Source of the DNA: GCA-2718035 sp964435285
GTDB lineage: Bacteria; Bacteroidota; Bacteroidia; Flavobacteriales; TMED113
Length of the DNA: 51,940 nucleotides
Reading direction: 5' to 3'
Assembly (NCBI GenBank): GCA_964435285.1
Contig: CAYSYA010000011.1
Coordinates: 1 to 51,940 of the forward strand
Within the stretch, counting starts at the first letter, position 1; each line of letters begins with the position of its first letter. The position numbers were made by a program, and so were the translations under genes. This document shows, in pieces, positions 1 through 7,562 of the stretch. Under the pieces are notes generated by a model. The model was not told the DNA's origin, made no database searches, and saw nothing but the letters and a program-made list of their open reading frames with translations.

Positions 1-22
1 TAATTATAAAACACATATAAAT

Positions 23-1216
23 TTACATAAATTTCTGACGTAATACTTGCATATCTGAGCTCACCTTAGAATCTATGACACGAGCATATATTTGTGTAGT
101 TTTCAAACTATTGTGTCCTAGCATCTTTGAAACAGTTTCTATAGGCATTCCATTATTGAGTGTTATTGTAGTTGCAAATGTATGTCTAGCGCTATGAAAA
201 GTGATGTTTTTATCAATACCACATATACTTGCAATCTGCTTTAAATACTTATTTATTTTTTGATTGGAAATTACAGGAAATATCACATCACTATTACATA
301 ACTCCATATACTTATTTATAAGTGATTCTGCTTTTGGTAAAAGTGGAACGTTAGAAGGTATATTTGTTTTGTCACGATTTATATAAATCCATATAAAATT
401 ATCATCACCTTTTTTTATATGTTTTTTATTTAATTTCTTTATATCTGTATATGACAAACCTGTATAACACGCACATATAAAAATGTCACGAACTTTTGAA
501 AGTGATTCATTAAGCTCTGCATCTGTTATTTTATATAATTCATCCATAGTTAAATATATACGATTTGAAGGTTTAAATGTTATATTAAATCCATTGAAAG
601 GATCGTATGTGATATATTGATTTTTTATACAAAAATTAGTCACTTTTTTTAATCGTTGCATATGCTTCATCATTCCATTGTGATTGCATTTAAATTCTAT
701 TAAAATATATTGAGAGAATTTATATAAAAAATCAAAGTTTAATCTACTTAGCATCATATCATCTTCTTTATATATTTTCTTTATAAATTCTTTTAATCTC
801 TTTACAGTTGTTATATAATTTTTATATGTTCCATAACTATATTGTTTACCAATAAGTGCTTCCATATATTTATTATGTTCTTCAAATACATTTATAATAG
901 TATTCATAATCATTGAATTGTTTTTATAATAGTCTACAATAAGTTGAGACGTTATTATGACGTTTGTTTTCATAAGCTCATAATACTTCTCAATTATATT
1001 TACACGTATTTTTTCTAATTCAATATTTATATAATTTTTATTTAAGCCTATTGCACGTGTATTTACAGAATCCCATTCATTATATAATAAATCCATTTTG
1101 GTATTAAACTGTATACATTTTTTATTATATCTTACTTTACAATATATAGGCACAGTTCCATTACTTTTTTTAAGTGCTTTTCTAGCAAAAAATGTGACGA
1201 GTAGTTTGTTTTTCAT
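23..1216 (-). CDS. Tyrosine recombinase (integrase), IntDOT-like
   Basis: A site-specific tyrosine recombinase of 397 residues. It has an N-terminal arm-binding domain (about 1-95), a SAM-like core-binding domain (about 105-205) and a C-terminal catalytic domain. Visible catalytic residues are K283, H341-x-x-R344, H367 and the nucleophile Y377. The position of the usual first arginine (TGLRxSD) reads TGLSYTD, so it is S255, with an arginine 12 residues before it (R243). As I recall it, this is the arrangement of IntDOT from the Bacteroides conjugative transposon CTnDOT, with every residue shifted by four. The gene faces the 3' end of tRNA-Pro across a 354-bp noncoding stretch, which suggests that an integrated element begins here and continues off the left edge. 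No partner excision or mobilisation gene is visible. Confidence 0.92.
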   Translation of the reverse strand: MKNKLLVTFFARKALKKSNGTVPIYCKVRYNKKCIQFNTKMDLLYNEWDSVNTRAIGLNKNYINIELEKIRVNIIEKYYELMKTNVIITSQLIVDYYKNNSMIMNTIINVFEEHNKYMEALIGKQYSYGTYKNYITTVKRLKEFIKKIYKEDDMMLSRLNFDFLYKFSQYILIEFKCNHNGMMKHMQRLKKVTNFCIKNQYITYDPFNGFNITFKPSNRIYLTMDELYKITDAELNESLSKVRDIFICACYTGLSYTDIKKLNKKHIKKGDDNFIWIYINRDKTNIPSNVPLLPKAESLINKYMELCNSDVIFPVISNQKINKYLKQIASICGIDKNITFHSARHTFATTITLNNGMPIETVSKMLGHNSLKTTQIYARVIDSKVSSDMQVLRQKFM

Positions 1217-1225
1217 AGTCGAAAA

Positions 1226-1263
1226 TTTGTTATAAATTAATACTTATTTTAATGTATAACAAA
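1226..1263. repeat. Inverted repeat at integrase promoter
   Basis: Perfect 9-bp arms TTTGTTATA (1226-1234) and TATAACAAA (1255-1263) separated by 20 bp, directly upstream of the integrase start. It could be an autoregulatory operator or an arm-type recombinase site. Confidence 0.5.
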
Positions 1264-1407
1264 CTGATTTTCAATAGTTTATCTTTAAAGATATATTCGA
1301 TTTTATTTTTAAAAATATGAACTTTATGAGGTCATTGAATCAAAAATTCATTGCTAAAAAAATTATAAAAAAAATTTGGGTGATTTAACTAAAAAAAATG
1401 AACCCAT

Positions 1408-1513
1408 TTTTTTCACCGCTTTTTTCACCGCTTATAATTTTTTAAAATCCTCATAACAGGTCTAGAGGCTAAAAAAATTATTTTAAAAAATAAAATGTTA
1501 CGCGGTGAAAAAA
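1408..1513. repeat. Direct and inverted copies of TTTTTTCACCGC
   Basis: Two tandem copies 12 bp apart (1408-1420 and 1420-1432) and one inverted copy of the 12-bp core (1502-1513). The C and G content of the core stands out in an AT-rich interval. Spacing and location suit recombinase arm sites; a long-loop hairpin is the alternative. Confidence 0.55.
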
Positions 1514-1570
1514 ATTAGATGAAATAAGAGTCCAAATCTGTTAATTTCCTAAAAAACTAGGGAAAATTGT

Positions 1571-1644
1571 CGGGGTAGGAGGATTTGAACCTCCGATCTC
1601 ACGCCCCCCAGACGTGCACTTTAACCGGACTAAGCTATACCCCG
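1571..1644 (-). tRNA. tRNA-Pro(GGG)
   Basis: Read on the minus strand, the 74 bases fold as a full cloverleaf. The acceptor stem is CGGGGTA/TACCCCG, the D-arm starts GCTT, the anticodon stem is CACGT/GCGTG with loop CTGGGGG (anticodon GGG), and the T-arm is GGAGG-TTCAAAT-CCTCC. The CCA end is not encoded. The 5' end lies only four bases after the stop codon of the DUF4249 gene on the same strand, so the tRNA is either cotranscribed with that operon or has a promoter inside its coding sequence. The 3' end faces the integrase, the usual arrangement for a tRNA-targeting element. Confidence 0.97.
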
Positions 1645-1648
1645 AAAA

Positions 1649-2617
1649 TTATGGAATTACTTGAAAGTAAATCGATTTACCTGAAGCAAATACACCAGCG
1701 CCATTTTCAACATTTGTATAAATAGGAACTGGTTCAGTACCTATTTCACTAAAAAAACTATCATCATTAGATTCCATAGAATTATAATAATTAAACGCTT
1801 CTTCACTAAAAGAAGTTAGTTGCAGAAATATGCTATCATTCATCTCTGTATCTACTTTATATTCAAAATCAAAAGAAATTTCTTTTTGTGTACCATTAAA
1901 TAAATCATCACTAAAAAACACTCTTCTCCCACTAAAACTATAACCATCCCAAGGGATACCTTGAGAAAAAGAAGGATCATTAGAATATAAAATTAGTGGG
2001 TATGATTTCTTTATAGTTTCATTATCACCTTCCTCATCTTCAACTTCTGCGGAAGTATGTACATACAAGCTAATTCTATAATAATTACTCTCATTAGGAT
2101 CATCAAAGAAACTTAAATTTAGAGTAGAAACATAAGTCTCGCTAAGATCTGAATTATCAAGAATTTCAAGCTCTGATAATTCAATTTCTTGAGGAACTGT
2201 AGTTTCAGCTGAAACAGATTCAAAATTTGGATGACTTACTTCAACAGAGTATGTGGAACCAACTTGAGGGAAACCATTATAAGTGTAATAATAAATTGGT
2301 TCAAGTTGATTTGCTCCCCACCAATATCCAGATTGCTCTAAAATATAAATTGAATCTTGGGTGTTAAAATCAACACTCATTTCTCCAAGTAAATTATTAT
2401 TCTCATATAATAGAACATTAGCATCAGAAATAGAACTAATTTGACCTTGTTGAAAAGCACCAACAGAGTTTGAAACATGAAGAGACATAATTGAATCAGT
2501 ATCAAGAATTCCGTTAACAACTAAAAATGGAGTGTGTCCAGGGATTTCTAGCTCAACAACCTGTTCTTGACAACTAAAAATTAAAATAGAACATAAAAAA
2601 ATTAAAATCTTTTTCAT
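1649..2617 (-). CDS. DUF4249 family lipoprotein
   Basis: A 322-residue lipoprotein with signal peptide and lipobox LIFSC (Cys16). The beta-rich body matches the DUF4249 family, starting with a region like IPGHTPFLVVNGILDTDS. Members are typically encoded beside a TonB-dependent receptor and are presumed outer-membrane accessory lipoproteins; the ligand is unknown. The start codon lies two bases after the stop of the receptor gene, so the two are almost certainly translated from one message. It is the last protein gene of the operon, with tRNA-Pro four bases downstream. A 14-bp palindrome (GTAAATCGATTTAC, 1667-1680) near the 3' end is probably coincidental coding sequence. Confidence 0.85.
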   Translation of the reverse strand: MKKILIFLCSILIFSCQEQVVELEIPGHTPFLVVNGILDTDSIMSLHVSNSVGAFQQGQISSISDANVLLYENNNLLGEMSVDFNTQDSIYILEQSGYWWGANQLEPIYYYTYNGFPQVGSTYSVEVSHPNFESVSAETTVPQEIELSELEILDNSDLSETYVSTLNLSFFDDPNESNYYRISLYVHTSAEVEDEEGDNETIKKSYPLILYSNDPSFSQGIPWDGYSFSGRRVFFSDDLFNGTQKEISFDFEYKVDTEMNDSIFLQLTSFSEEAFNYYNSMESNDDSFFSEIGTEPVPIYTNVENGAGVFASGKSIYFQVIP

Positions 2618-2619
2618 AA

Positions 2620-4938
2620 TTAAAACTTTATACTGTAGGTTATTGTTGGAATTATTGGAAATAAAGATACTTGCCTAGCTACATTTTCATTATTATCATT
2701 TTGAGCTAAATAAACAAAAAATGGATTTTGTCTATTATATAAATTGTAAACAGATAAATTCCATGTTCTATTATAGCTTTTTTTCTGTTTATGAAAGTTA
2801 ATACCAAAGTCAAATCGATGATAAGGGTTCATTCTACTTGAATTTCTCTCACCATAATATTCTATCGTTTGAATATAATCACCGTTTGGACCACCTTCAA
2901 ATGACCAATAAGTAGCTTGAGGGAATGTAATAGCATTTCCTGTTCCATACACCCAAGTAGCACCAATATCTAACCTATCACTAAAAGCATGAGACATCAC
3001 AACAGAAATATCGTGTCTTCTATCGTATTTATATGGGTACCATTCACCAAAATTTATATTTTCAAATTTTCGATCTGACCACGATAATGTATAACCTATC
3101 CAACCAGTTGTTTTACCATTATTTTTTTGTAAAAATAGCTCTAAACCATAAGACCTACCCATTCCTCCAGTTTCAATCGAAGACTCCCAACCATTTGCGT
3201 CAAAAAAAGAAGAGCCCTCTTTATAAGAAATTAAGTCATTCATTGTTTTATAATATCCCTCTAAACTTGCTTCTAAAACTCCATTAAATAAATTAGTATT
3301 AATTGACATAGCAAACTGTCTAGATTGTTGTGGAGGGACTGAATCAGTAGAAGGTACCCAAATATCTGTAGGTAAACCGACAGATGAATTGGTAAGTAAA
3401 TGTAAATTTTGTTGCATTTCAGCATAAGAACATTTCAAAGACCATTTATCATCAATCATATACCTTCCAGAAAAACGAGGTTGTAGTTTCATATAGCTTT
3501 TATCTCTAATAGAAAAAACACCAGTGTGTAGACCAAAATTAGCTTTAAGTCTTTCTGAAAACTTAATTTCATCTTCTATATAAAAAAAAGCGTCATGAGC
3601 TACTAAATCTTCTGAAAAATAAAAAACAGTATCAATGTCAACATCAGACACTCCATTAGGATACTTAAAATCTAAATCAAGTTGACCTGGAAAAAAATCA
3701 TGATAAGTATAAGATAATCCAAATTTAATAGAGTGAAAGGGATTGGGAGAATATTCAAAATCTGATCTAGCACCAAAATCTTTAAGACCGGAAATATATC
3801 CAAATCTTAAATCATAGTCACCTGAATCAAATCCTTGATCTATATCAAATGCATATCGACTATATGTAAATGTAGTATTACTAAATAACTGATCAGAGAA
3901 TAAATGATTCCACCTAAGTGTTGCAGTTTTATTTCCCCAACCTAAACCAAAATTAAATTCATCTGAATTATCAGTAAAATTTAAACCAAAAATATCATCC
4001 CCAAAATAACCACTTAAATATATTCTATCTCTATTTGAGATTTTATAGTTCAACTTAGCATTTAAATCATAAAAATAATAACCTCCATCAACTCCTGAAT
4101 CTGAAGGATTAAGAGAGTTCAACAATAAATCTGCATATGTCCTTCTTCCTGATATTATAAATGAAACTTTATCTTTAATTATTGGGCCTTCAAGTGCTAG
4201 CTTTGACGAAATTAAACCAAGACTCCCCTCTCCTTTGAATTCTTTCATATTTCCTTCTTTCATATCAATTTCTAAAACAGATGATAACCTCCCTCCAAAT
4301 CTGGCAGGAAAACCTCCTTTAGTCAATTTAACATTCTTTATAGCATCAGCATTAAAAACTGAAAAAAAACCAAATAAATGAGATGAGTTATAAACAGGAA
4401 CTCCGTCTAAAAGAATTAAATTTTGATCAGGACCTCCTCCCCTAACATAAAAACCAGAGGTACCTTCATTTCCAGACTGAACACCAGGAAGTAGTTGAAT
4501 AGACTTTAATATATCCACTTCCCCAAGAAGCATGGGAATTGATTTAATTTGTTTTACTGGAACTGAAATGACAGATGTTTGAGTTGATTTTACGTTAGAA
4601 ACTTTACTCTCAAGAGTAACTTCGTCAATTAGTTGTGAATCTAAAATTAATTTTGGATTAATTTTAGTATTAGATGATAAATCTATTTTAGTTTTAAAGT
4701 CCTGATAACCTACAAAAGAAAAAATGATTTCAACTTCTCCTTTAGGTAAAGTCAATGAAAAGAAACCAAAACTATTTGATGATGTTCCAATCTGTAATTC
4801 ATCTGAGTAAACATTAACTCCAATTAATGTTTCTCCACTAGATGAATCTTCAATATATCCACTTACGGTAAAATTATCTTGTGAAAAAACAAAGTAAGAG
4901 CACAAAAAAAAGAAATTAACTATTAATTTATTAATCAT
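2620..4938 (-). CDS. TonB-dependent receptor paired with DUF4249
   Basis: A 772-residue outer-membrane receptor. A signal peptide (about 1-19, ending FSQ) is followed by a carboxypeptidase-regulatory-like domain (about 22-105), a plug domain (about 125-230, with YVRGGGPDQNLILLDGVPVY) and a long beta-barrel ending in the terminal strand ITYSIKF. This architecture belongs to the energised importers of Bacteroidota. The substrate cannot be read from sequence; the partner is the DUF4249 lipoprotein rather than SusD, so it is not a classical glycan-uptake pair. The start overlaps the end of the preceding small lipoprotein gene by 8 bases, supporting translational coupling. Confidence 0.92.
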   Translation of the reverse strand: MINKLIVNFFFLCSYFVFSQDNFTVSGYIEDSSSGETLIGVNVYSDELQIGTSSNSFGFFSLTLPKGEVEIIFSFVGYQDFKTKIDLSSNTKINPKLILDSQLIDEVTLESKVSNVKSTQTSVISVPVKQIKSIPMLLGEVDILKSIQLLPGVQSGNEGTSGFYVRGGGPDQNLILLDGVPVYNSSHLFGFFSVFNADAIKNVKLTKGGFPARFGGRLSSVLEIDMKEGNMKEFKGEGSLGLISSKLALEGPIIKDKVSFIISGRRTYADLLLNSLNPSDSGVDGGYYFYDLNAKLNYKISNRDRIYLSGYFGDDIFGLNFTDNSDEFNFGLGWGNKTATLRWNHLFSDQLFSNTTFTYSRYAFDIDQGFDSGDYDLRFGYISGLKDFGARSDFEYSPNPFHSIKFGLSYTYHDFFPGQLDLDFKYPNGVSDVDIDTVFYFSEDLVAHDAFFYIEDEIKFSERLKANFGLHTGVFSIRDKSYMKLQPRFSGRYMIDDKWSLKCSYAEMQQNLHLLTNSSVGLPTDIWVPSTDSVPPQQSRQFAMSINTNLFNGVLEASLEGYYKTMNDLISYKEGSSFFDANGWESSIETGGMGRSYGLELFLQKNNGKTTGWIGYTLSWSDRKFENINFGEWYPYKYDRRHDISVVMSHAFSDRLDIGATWVYGTGNAITFPQATYWSFEGGPNGDYIQTIEYYGERNSSRMNPYHRFDFGINFHKQKKSYNRTWNLSVYNLYNRQNPFFVYLAQNDNNENVARQVSLFPIIPTITYSIKF

Positions 4939-5263
4939 AAAAATAAGTTTCCATTTCTAATTGAAGATTTTGATAATTTTCACAAGGTTTTAATAAACTA
5001 TCACCACCTTCATAAATAATACATCTCTTGTCAATAGAGCTCATTATTGATTCTAAAAAACTTCTATCCTCTTGATATTTAGAAGAATCAATTTCGTCTT
5101 TAGATTTTGATAAAGCATTAATTTCTAAAGCAACTATGTACAAAGAATTCACACATTCACATGGTGTATTAAGTTCCGTAACATCAATATCTTTTGCTTT
5201 TTTATCTTTTGAGCAAGAGAAAATAAATAATAAAGTCAAAGTTAAAAAAAGTGCTTTTTTCAT
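4931..5263 (-). CDS. Small lipoprotein, unknown function
   Basis: A 110-residue predicted lipoprotein (lipobox FIFSC, Cys17) followed by a charged helical stretch. It contains CECVNSL and a later RCIIYEGG and KPCENY, giving four further cysteines that could pair in the periplasm. I do not recognise the family. It sits in the receptor operon, overlapping the TonB receptor start by 8 bases and lying four bases after the NTF2-like gene, so a role in the same uptake process is likely but not shown. Confidence 0.75.
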   Translation of the reverse strand: MKKALFLTLTLLFIFSCSKDKKAKDIDVTELNTPCECVNSLYIVALEINALSKSKDEIDSSKYQEDRSFLESIMSSIDKRCIIYEGGDSLLKPCENYQNLQLEMETYFYD

Positions 5264-5267
5264 AAAA

Positions 5268-5633
5268 TTAACTAGGCTGAACAGATGAATGATGAGATAA
5301 GATTAAATCATTTTTAATGACAAAAGTGTATCTAGCTTTTACAACTTTTTTTTCTCCGTGTTGCATATATGTAAATTCATAAAGACCAGAAGCTACTTCA
5401 AAATTTCCTGATTCATCATTATGAGTATAATTATCGATAATTTGACACTCTATAGACTCCTTATTCAAAAAACTTATCATGTACTCCGTGACACCATCAT
5501 GACCAAGAAAAAGAGTTTGGAAAGTAGCTAAAAGAACAGAATTCTTTGAATATAGTTGAGTTTGCTTTTCAGGATTTCTTTCAGAAACGGTTTTTGCCCA
5601 TAAAGAAACTGTTTTAGGAATTGATTTTTTCAT
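5268..5633 (-). CDS. NTF2-like protein (DUF4440/CaMKII-association type)
   Basis: A 121-residue protein with no signal peptide. It has the pattern of a SnoaL/NTF2-like fold close to the calcium/calmodulin-kinase II association-domain group: an N-terminal helix with VSLWAKTVSERNPEKQTQLY, then LLATFQTLFLGHDGVTEYM, and paired strands YEFTYMQHGEKKVVKARYTF ending in HHSS. Such proteins bind small ligands or dimerise; no catalytic set is evident. It lies between two lipoprotein genes with gaps of 10 and 4 bases, in the TonB receptor operon. Confidence 0.75.
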   Translation of the reverse strand: MKKSIPKTVSLWAKTVSERNPEKQTQLYSKNSVLLATFQTLFLGHDGVTEYMISFLNKESIECQIIDNYTHNDESGNFEVASGLYEFTYMQHGEKKVVKARYTFVIKNDLILSHHSSVQPS

Positions 5634-5643
5634 ATTATTTATA

Positions 5644-5796
5644 TTAATTTTCAGAACAACAACAATTTTCTGTACCTAATTGCTCACAACATTCAGTGTT
5701 ACAAATTTCACAATTTTTATCGTTAGAGACGGGTAAATCTTTCTCACAAGAAATAAGAAAAATTAAGAAAAAAGAAAGTGCGAAAATTTTTTTCAT
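5644..5796 (-). CDS. Small cysteine-rich lipoprotein
   Basis: A 50-residue protein beginning MKKIFALSFFLIFLISC, a clear lipoprotein signal with Cys17. The mature part is only about 33 residues but carries eight further cysteines in CEICNTECC and NCCCSEN, which suggests metal binding or several disulfides at the cell surface. An upstream in-frame start at 5847 would add 17 residues before the signal peptide, so the ATG at 5796 is preferred. It is the first gene of the minus-strand operon that includes the NTF2-like protein, the lipoprotein, the TonB receptor and DUF4249. Function unknown. Confidence 0.7.
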   Translation of the reverse strand: MKKIFALSFFLIFLISCEKDLPVSNDKNCEICNTECCEQLGTENCCCSEN

Positions 5797-5816
5797 TTTA
5801 TAAATTTTAAAGTCTT

Positions 5817-5824
5817 TATATTTG
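5817..5824 (+). promoter_or_regulatory. Candidate -7 element TATATTTG
   Basis: Matches the Bacteroidota -7 consensus TAnnTTTG and lies 56 bases before the GH25 start on the plus strand. No good -33 TTG is found at the usual spacing, so support is weak. Confidence 0.3.
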
Positions 5825-5879
5825 CACAAAGACACCTTACTAAACAAAAATAGTTTTTTTTAATCTTTAAACAGATAAA

Positions 5880-6653
5880 TTGAAAATAAGATTCATATTA
5901 ATACCACTTTTATTTTTATTTTCATGCCAACATGAAAATAAAATCAAGTCATTTTTAAAGGAAATAAGAGCAATTATAAAGAACACAAAACCTTTACCTA
6001 AAGGAGATTATTCTGTAGACTATATTGATGAAAATTCAATAATTGGAATTGATATTTCACACCATCAAAAAGATATTATTTGGGAAGATGTTAGTAAATG
6101 GAGAAATCATAAAATACAATTTATATATATAAAAGCAACTGAAGGGGCAAGAGGAAAAGGATCAAAAGACACAAAATATATTGAAAATATCAAAAACGCT
6201 AAACAAAATGGATTTAGGGTGGGAAGTTATCATTATTTCAGGTCAACAAGTAGTGCAGAAGATCAATTTGAAAATTTTATTAATACGATAGATAATTACC
6301 CACAAGACTTAGTACCAATGGTAGACTTAGAACAAAACGATAAATACACTAAAAAAAAATATGTCGAAGAACTCAATAAATTTTTGATTTTATTAGAAAA
6401 TCATTTTAATCAAAAACCTATTATCTACTCTGTTACTAATTTTTATAATCAATATTTATCAAATAATTTTTTAGATTATAAATTATTTTTAGGATTTTAC
6501 AATTTAGAACATGAAAAAATTTCGTTAAAGGACAAGAGGAATTGGGATATTTGGCAGTTTTCACAACAGGGTAAAATTAAAGGAATTTCAAAAAATGTCG
6601 ATATTAATGTTTTAAATAAAAAAATTCAATTAAAAGACTTGCTATTAAAATGA
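5880..6653 (+). CDS. GH25 family lysozyme-like lipoprotein
   Basis: A 257-residue predicted lipoprotein (MKIRFILIPLLFLFSC, Cys16) with a glycoside hydrolase family 25 domain from about residue 53 to the end. Expected active-site residues are present: D58 in GIDISHHQ and the D-x-E pair in MVDLEQN (D149, E151). IYIKATEG and GSYHYF are also family hallmarks. The family cleaves peptidoglycan N-acetylmuramyl linkages. Translation starts at a TTG: an in-frame stop lies just upstream and the TTG gives a complete lipoprotein signal. The stop overlaps the next start by four bases (ATGA), coupling it to the dioxygenase-like gene. Confidence 0.88.
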   Translation: MKIRFILIPLLFLFSCQHENKIKSFLKEIRAIIKNTKPLPKGDYSVDYIDENSIIGIDISHHQKDIIWEDVSKWRNHKIQFIYIKATEGARGKGSKDTKYIENIKNAKQNGFRVGSYHYFRSTSSAEDQFENFINTIDNYPQDLVPMVDLEQNDKYTKKKYVEELNKFLILLENHFNQKPIIYSVTNFYNQYLSNNFLDYKLFLGFYNLEHEKISLKDKRNWDIWQFSQQGKIKGISKNVDINVLNKKIQLKDLLLK

Positions 6654-7558
6654 AAAAAATAACCAGAAAATACTTTTTAAAATCAATATTTAATTTAGGA
6701 ATATTTTCCTTTCTACCTTTCAAATTAAGTGCATTTAATTTGTTTGATGAAAATTGTGAAACAACTACAGATATTCAAGGGCCATTCTATATTGAAAACC
6801 CTCCAAATATTTCAATTTTAACTCCTCCAGAGATAACATCTAATTTCTTATTTATTACTGGTACAGTTTACGCAAGCGACTGTAAAACTCCAGTTCCTAA
6901 TGCAGCGGTTGATATTTGGCATGCGAATAAAGGAACCTATAATGAAATAACTAATACATATTTAGACTCTGATTATGAAGATAATTTTTATAGAGGAAAA
7001 ATATTTACTGATGAAAATGGAAACTATGCCTTTCAAACAATTCTTCCAGGAAAATACTTAAATGGTCAAACTTATAGACCTAGTCATATTCATCTTAAAT
7101 CTTCGTATTTAAATCAAAATGAGATAACCACACAGATATATTTTGAAGGAGATTCTAGCATTGAAACAGACCCGTGGGCTTCGAATCCAAGTGCAGAAAA
7201 TAGAATAGTGCAAGTTTTAGAGGATGAAGAAAATAATTTTCATACATCTTTTGATATATATTTAAATGTAAAAGCAAACGAAATAGAGGAATCTACTTTA
7301 AATGAAAAAAATATTATTAAAAGTATTTTTCCTAACCCAATTAATGAATCAACAGTTATTTATTTTAATAATTTTAATAAAACAATTTCAGTTGATATTT
7401 GTGATGTTAACGGAAAAATTATTAATCAAAAAAATGTACAAAGTAATTCCATTTTATTAAATGAAATAACAAAGAAAAAACTTCAAAAAGGAATTTATAT
7501 TTTAAGAATTTTTGAAAACAATATACCAAAAGAAGCAAAAAGATTTATTGTTAATTAA
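6650..7558 (+). CDS. Intradiol ring-cleavage dioxygenase-like protein with T9SS tail
   Basis: A 302-residue secreted protein. Residues about 40-210 match the protocatechuate/catechol intradiol dioxygenase fold: IQGPFY, VDIWHAN, TDENGNYAFQTILPGKY and RPSHIH. The non-haem Fe(III) ligands, two Tyr (one near 97-104, and Y136) and two His (H146, H148), all appear present. Residues about 227-302 form a type A T9SS sorting domain (FPNPINEST, then a final GIYILRIF segment), so the protein should be exported to the surface. The N-terminus TRKYFLK resembles a Tat motif with RK in place of RR. The substrate is unknown; no aromatic-degradation genes are nearby, and a TonB receptor follows. Confidence 0.85.
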   Translation: MKKITRKYFLKSIFNLGIFSFLPFKLSAFNLFDENCETTTDIQGPFYIENPPNISILTPPEITSNFLFITGTVYASDCKTPVPNAAVDIWHANKGTYNEITNTYLDSDYEDNFYRGKIFTDENGNYAFQTILPGKYLNGQTYRPSHIHLKSSYLNQNEITTQIYFEGDSSIETDPWASNPSAENRIVQVLEDEENNFHTSFDIYLNVKANEIEESTLNEKNIIKSIFPNPINESTVIYFNNFNKTISVDICDVNGKIINQKNVQSNSILLNEITKKKLQKGIYILRIFENNIPKEAKRFIVN

Positions 7559-7562
7559 CTAT

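Larger units (their letters stand above)
1217..1570. other. Noncoding integrase/tRNA interval (possible attachment region)
   Basis: I see no convincing gene in these 354 bases. The stretch is AT-rich and holds two repeat sets. Near the integrase start, a 9-bp inverted repeat TTTGTTATA / TATAACAAA lies at 1226-1234 and 1255-1263. Further in are two tandem copies of TTTTTTCACCGCT (1408-1420, 1420-1432) and an inverted copy of the core, GCGGTGAAAAAA, at 1502-1513. Repeats of this kind between an integrase and a tRNA 3' end are what arm-type integrase or excisionase sites would look like, but that is inference. The second att copy would lie outside the window. Confidence 0.5.

Noticed and set aside
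1667..1680. Palindrome GTAAATCGATTTAC as a regulatory site.
   Set aside because: It lies inside the coding end of the DUF4249 gene with no promoter elements around it; chance is likely in AT-rich DNA.
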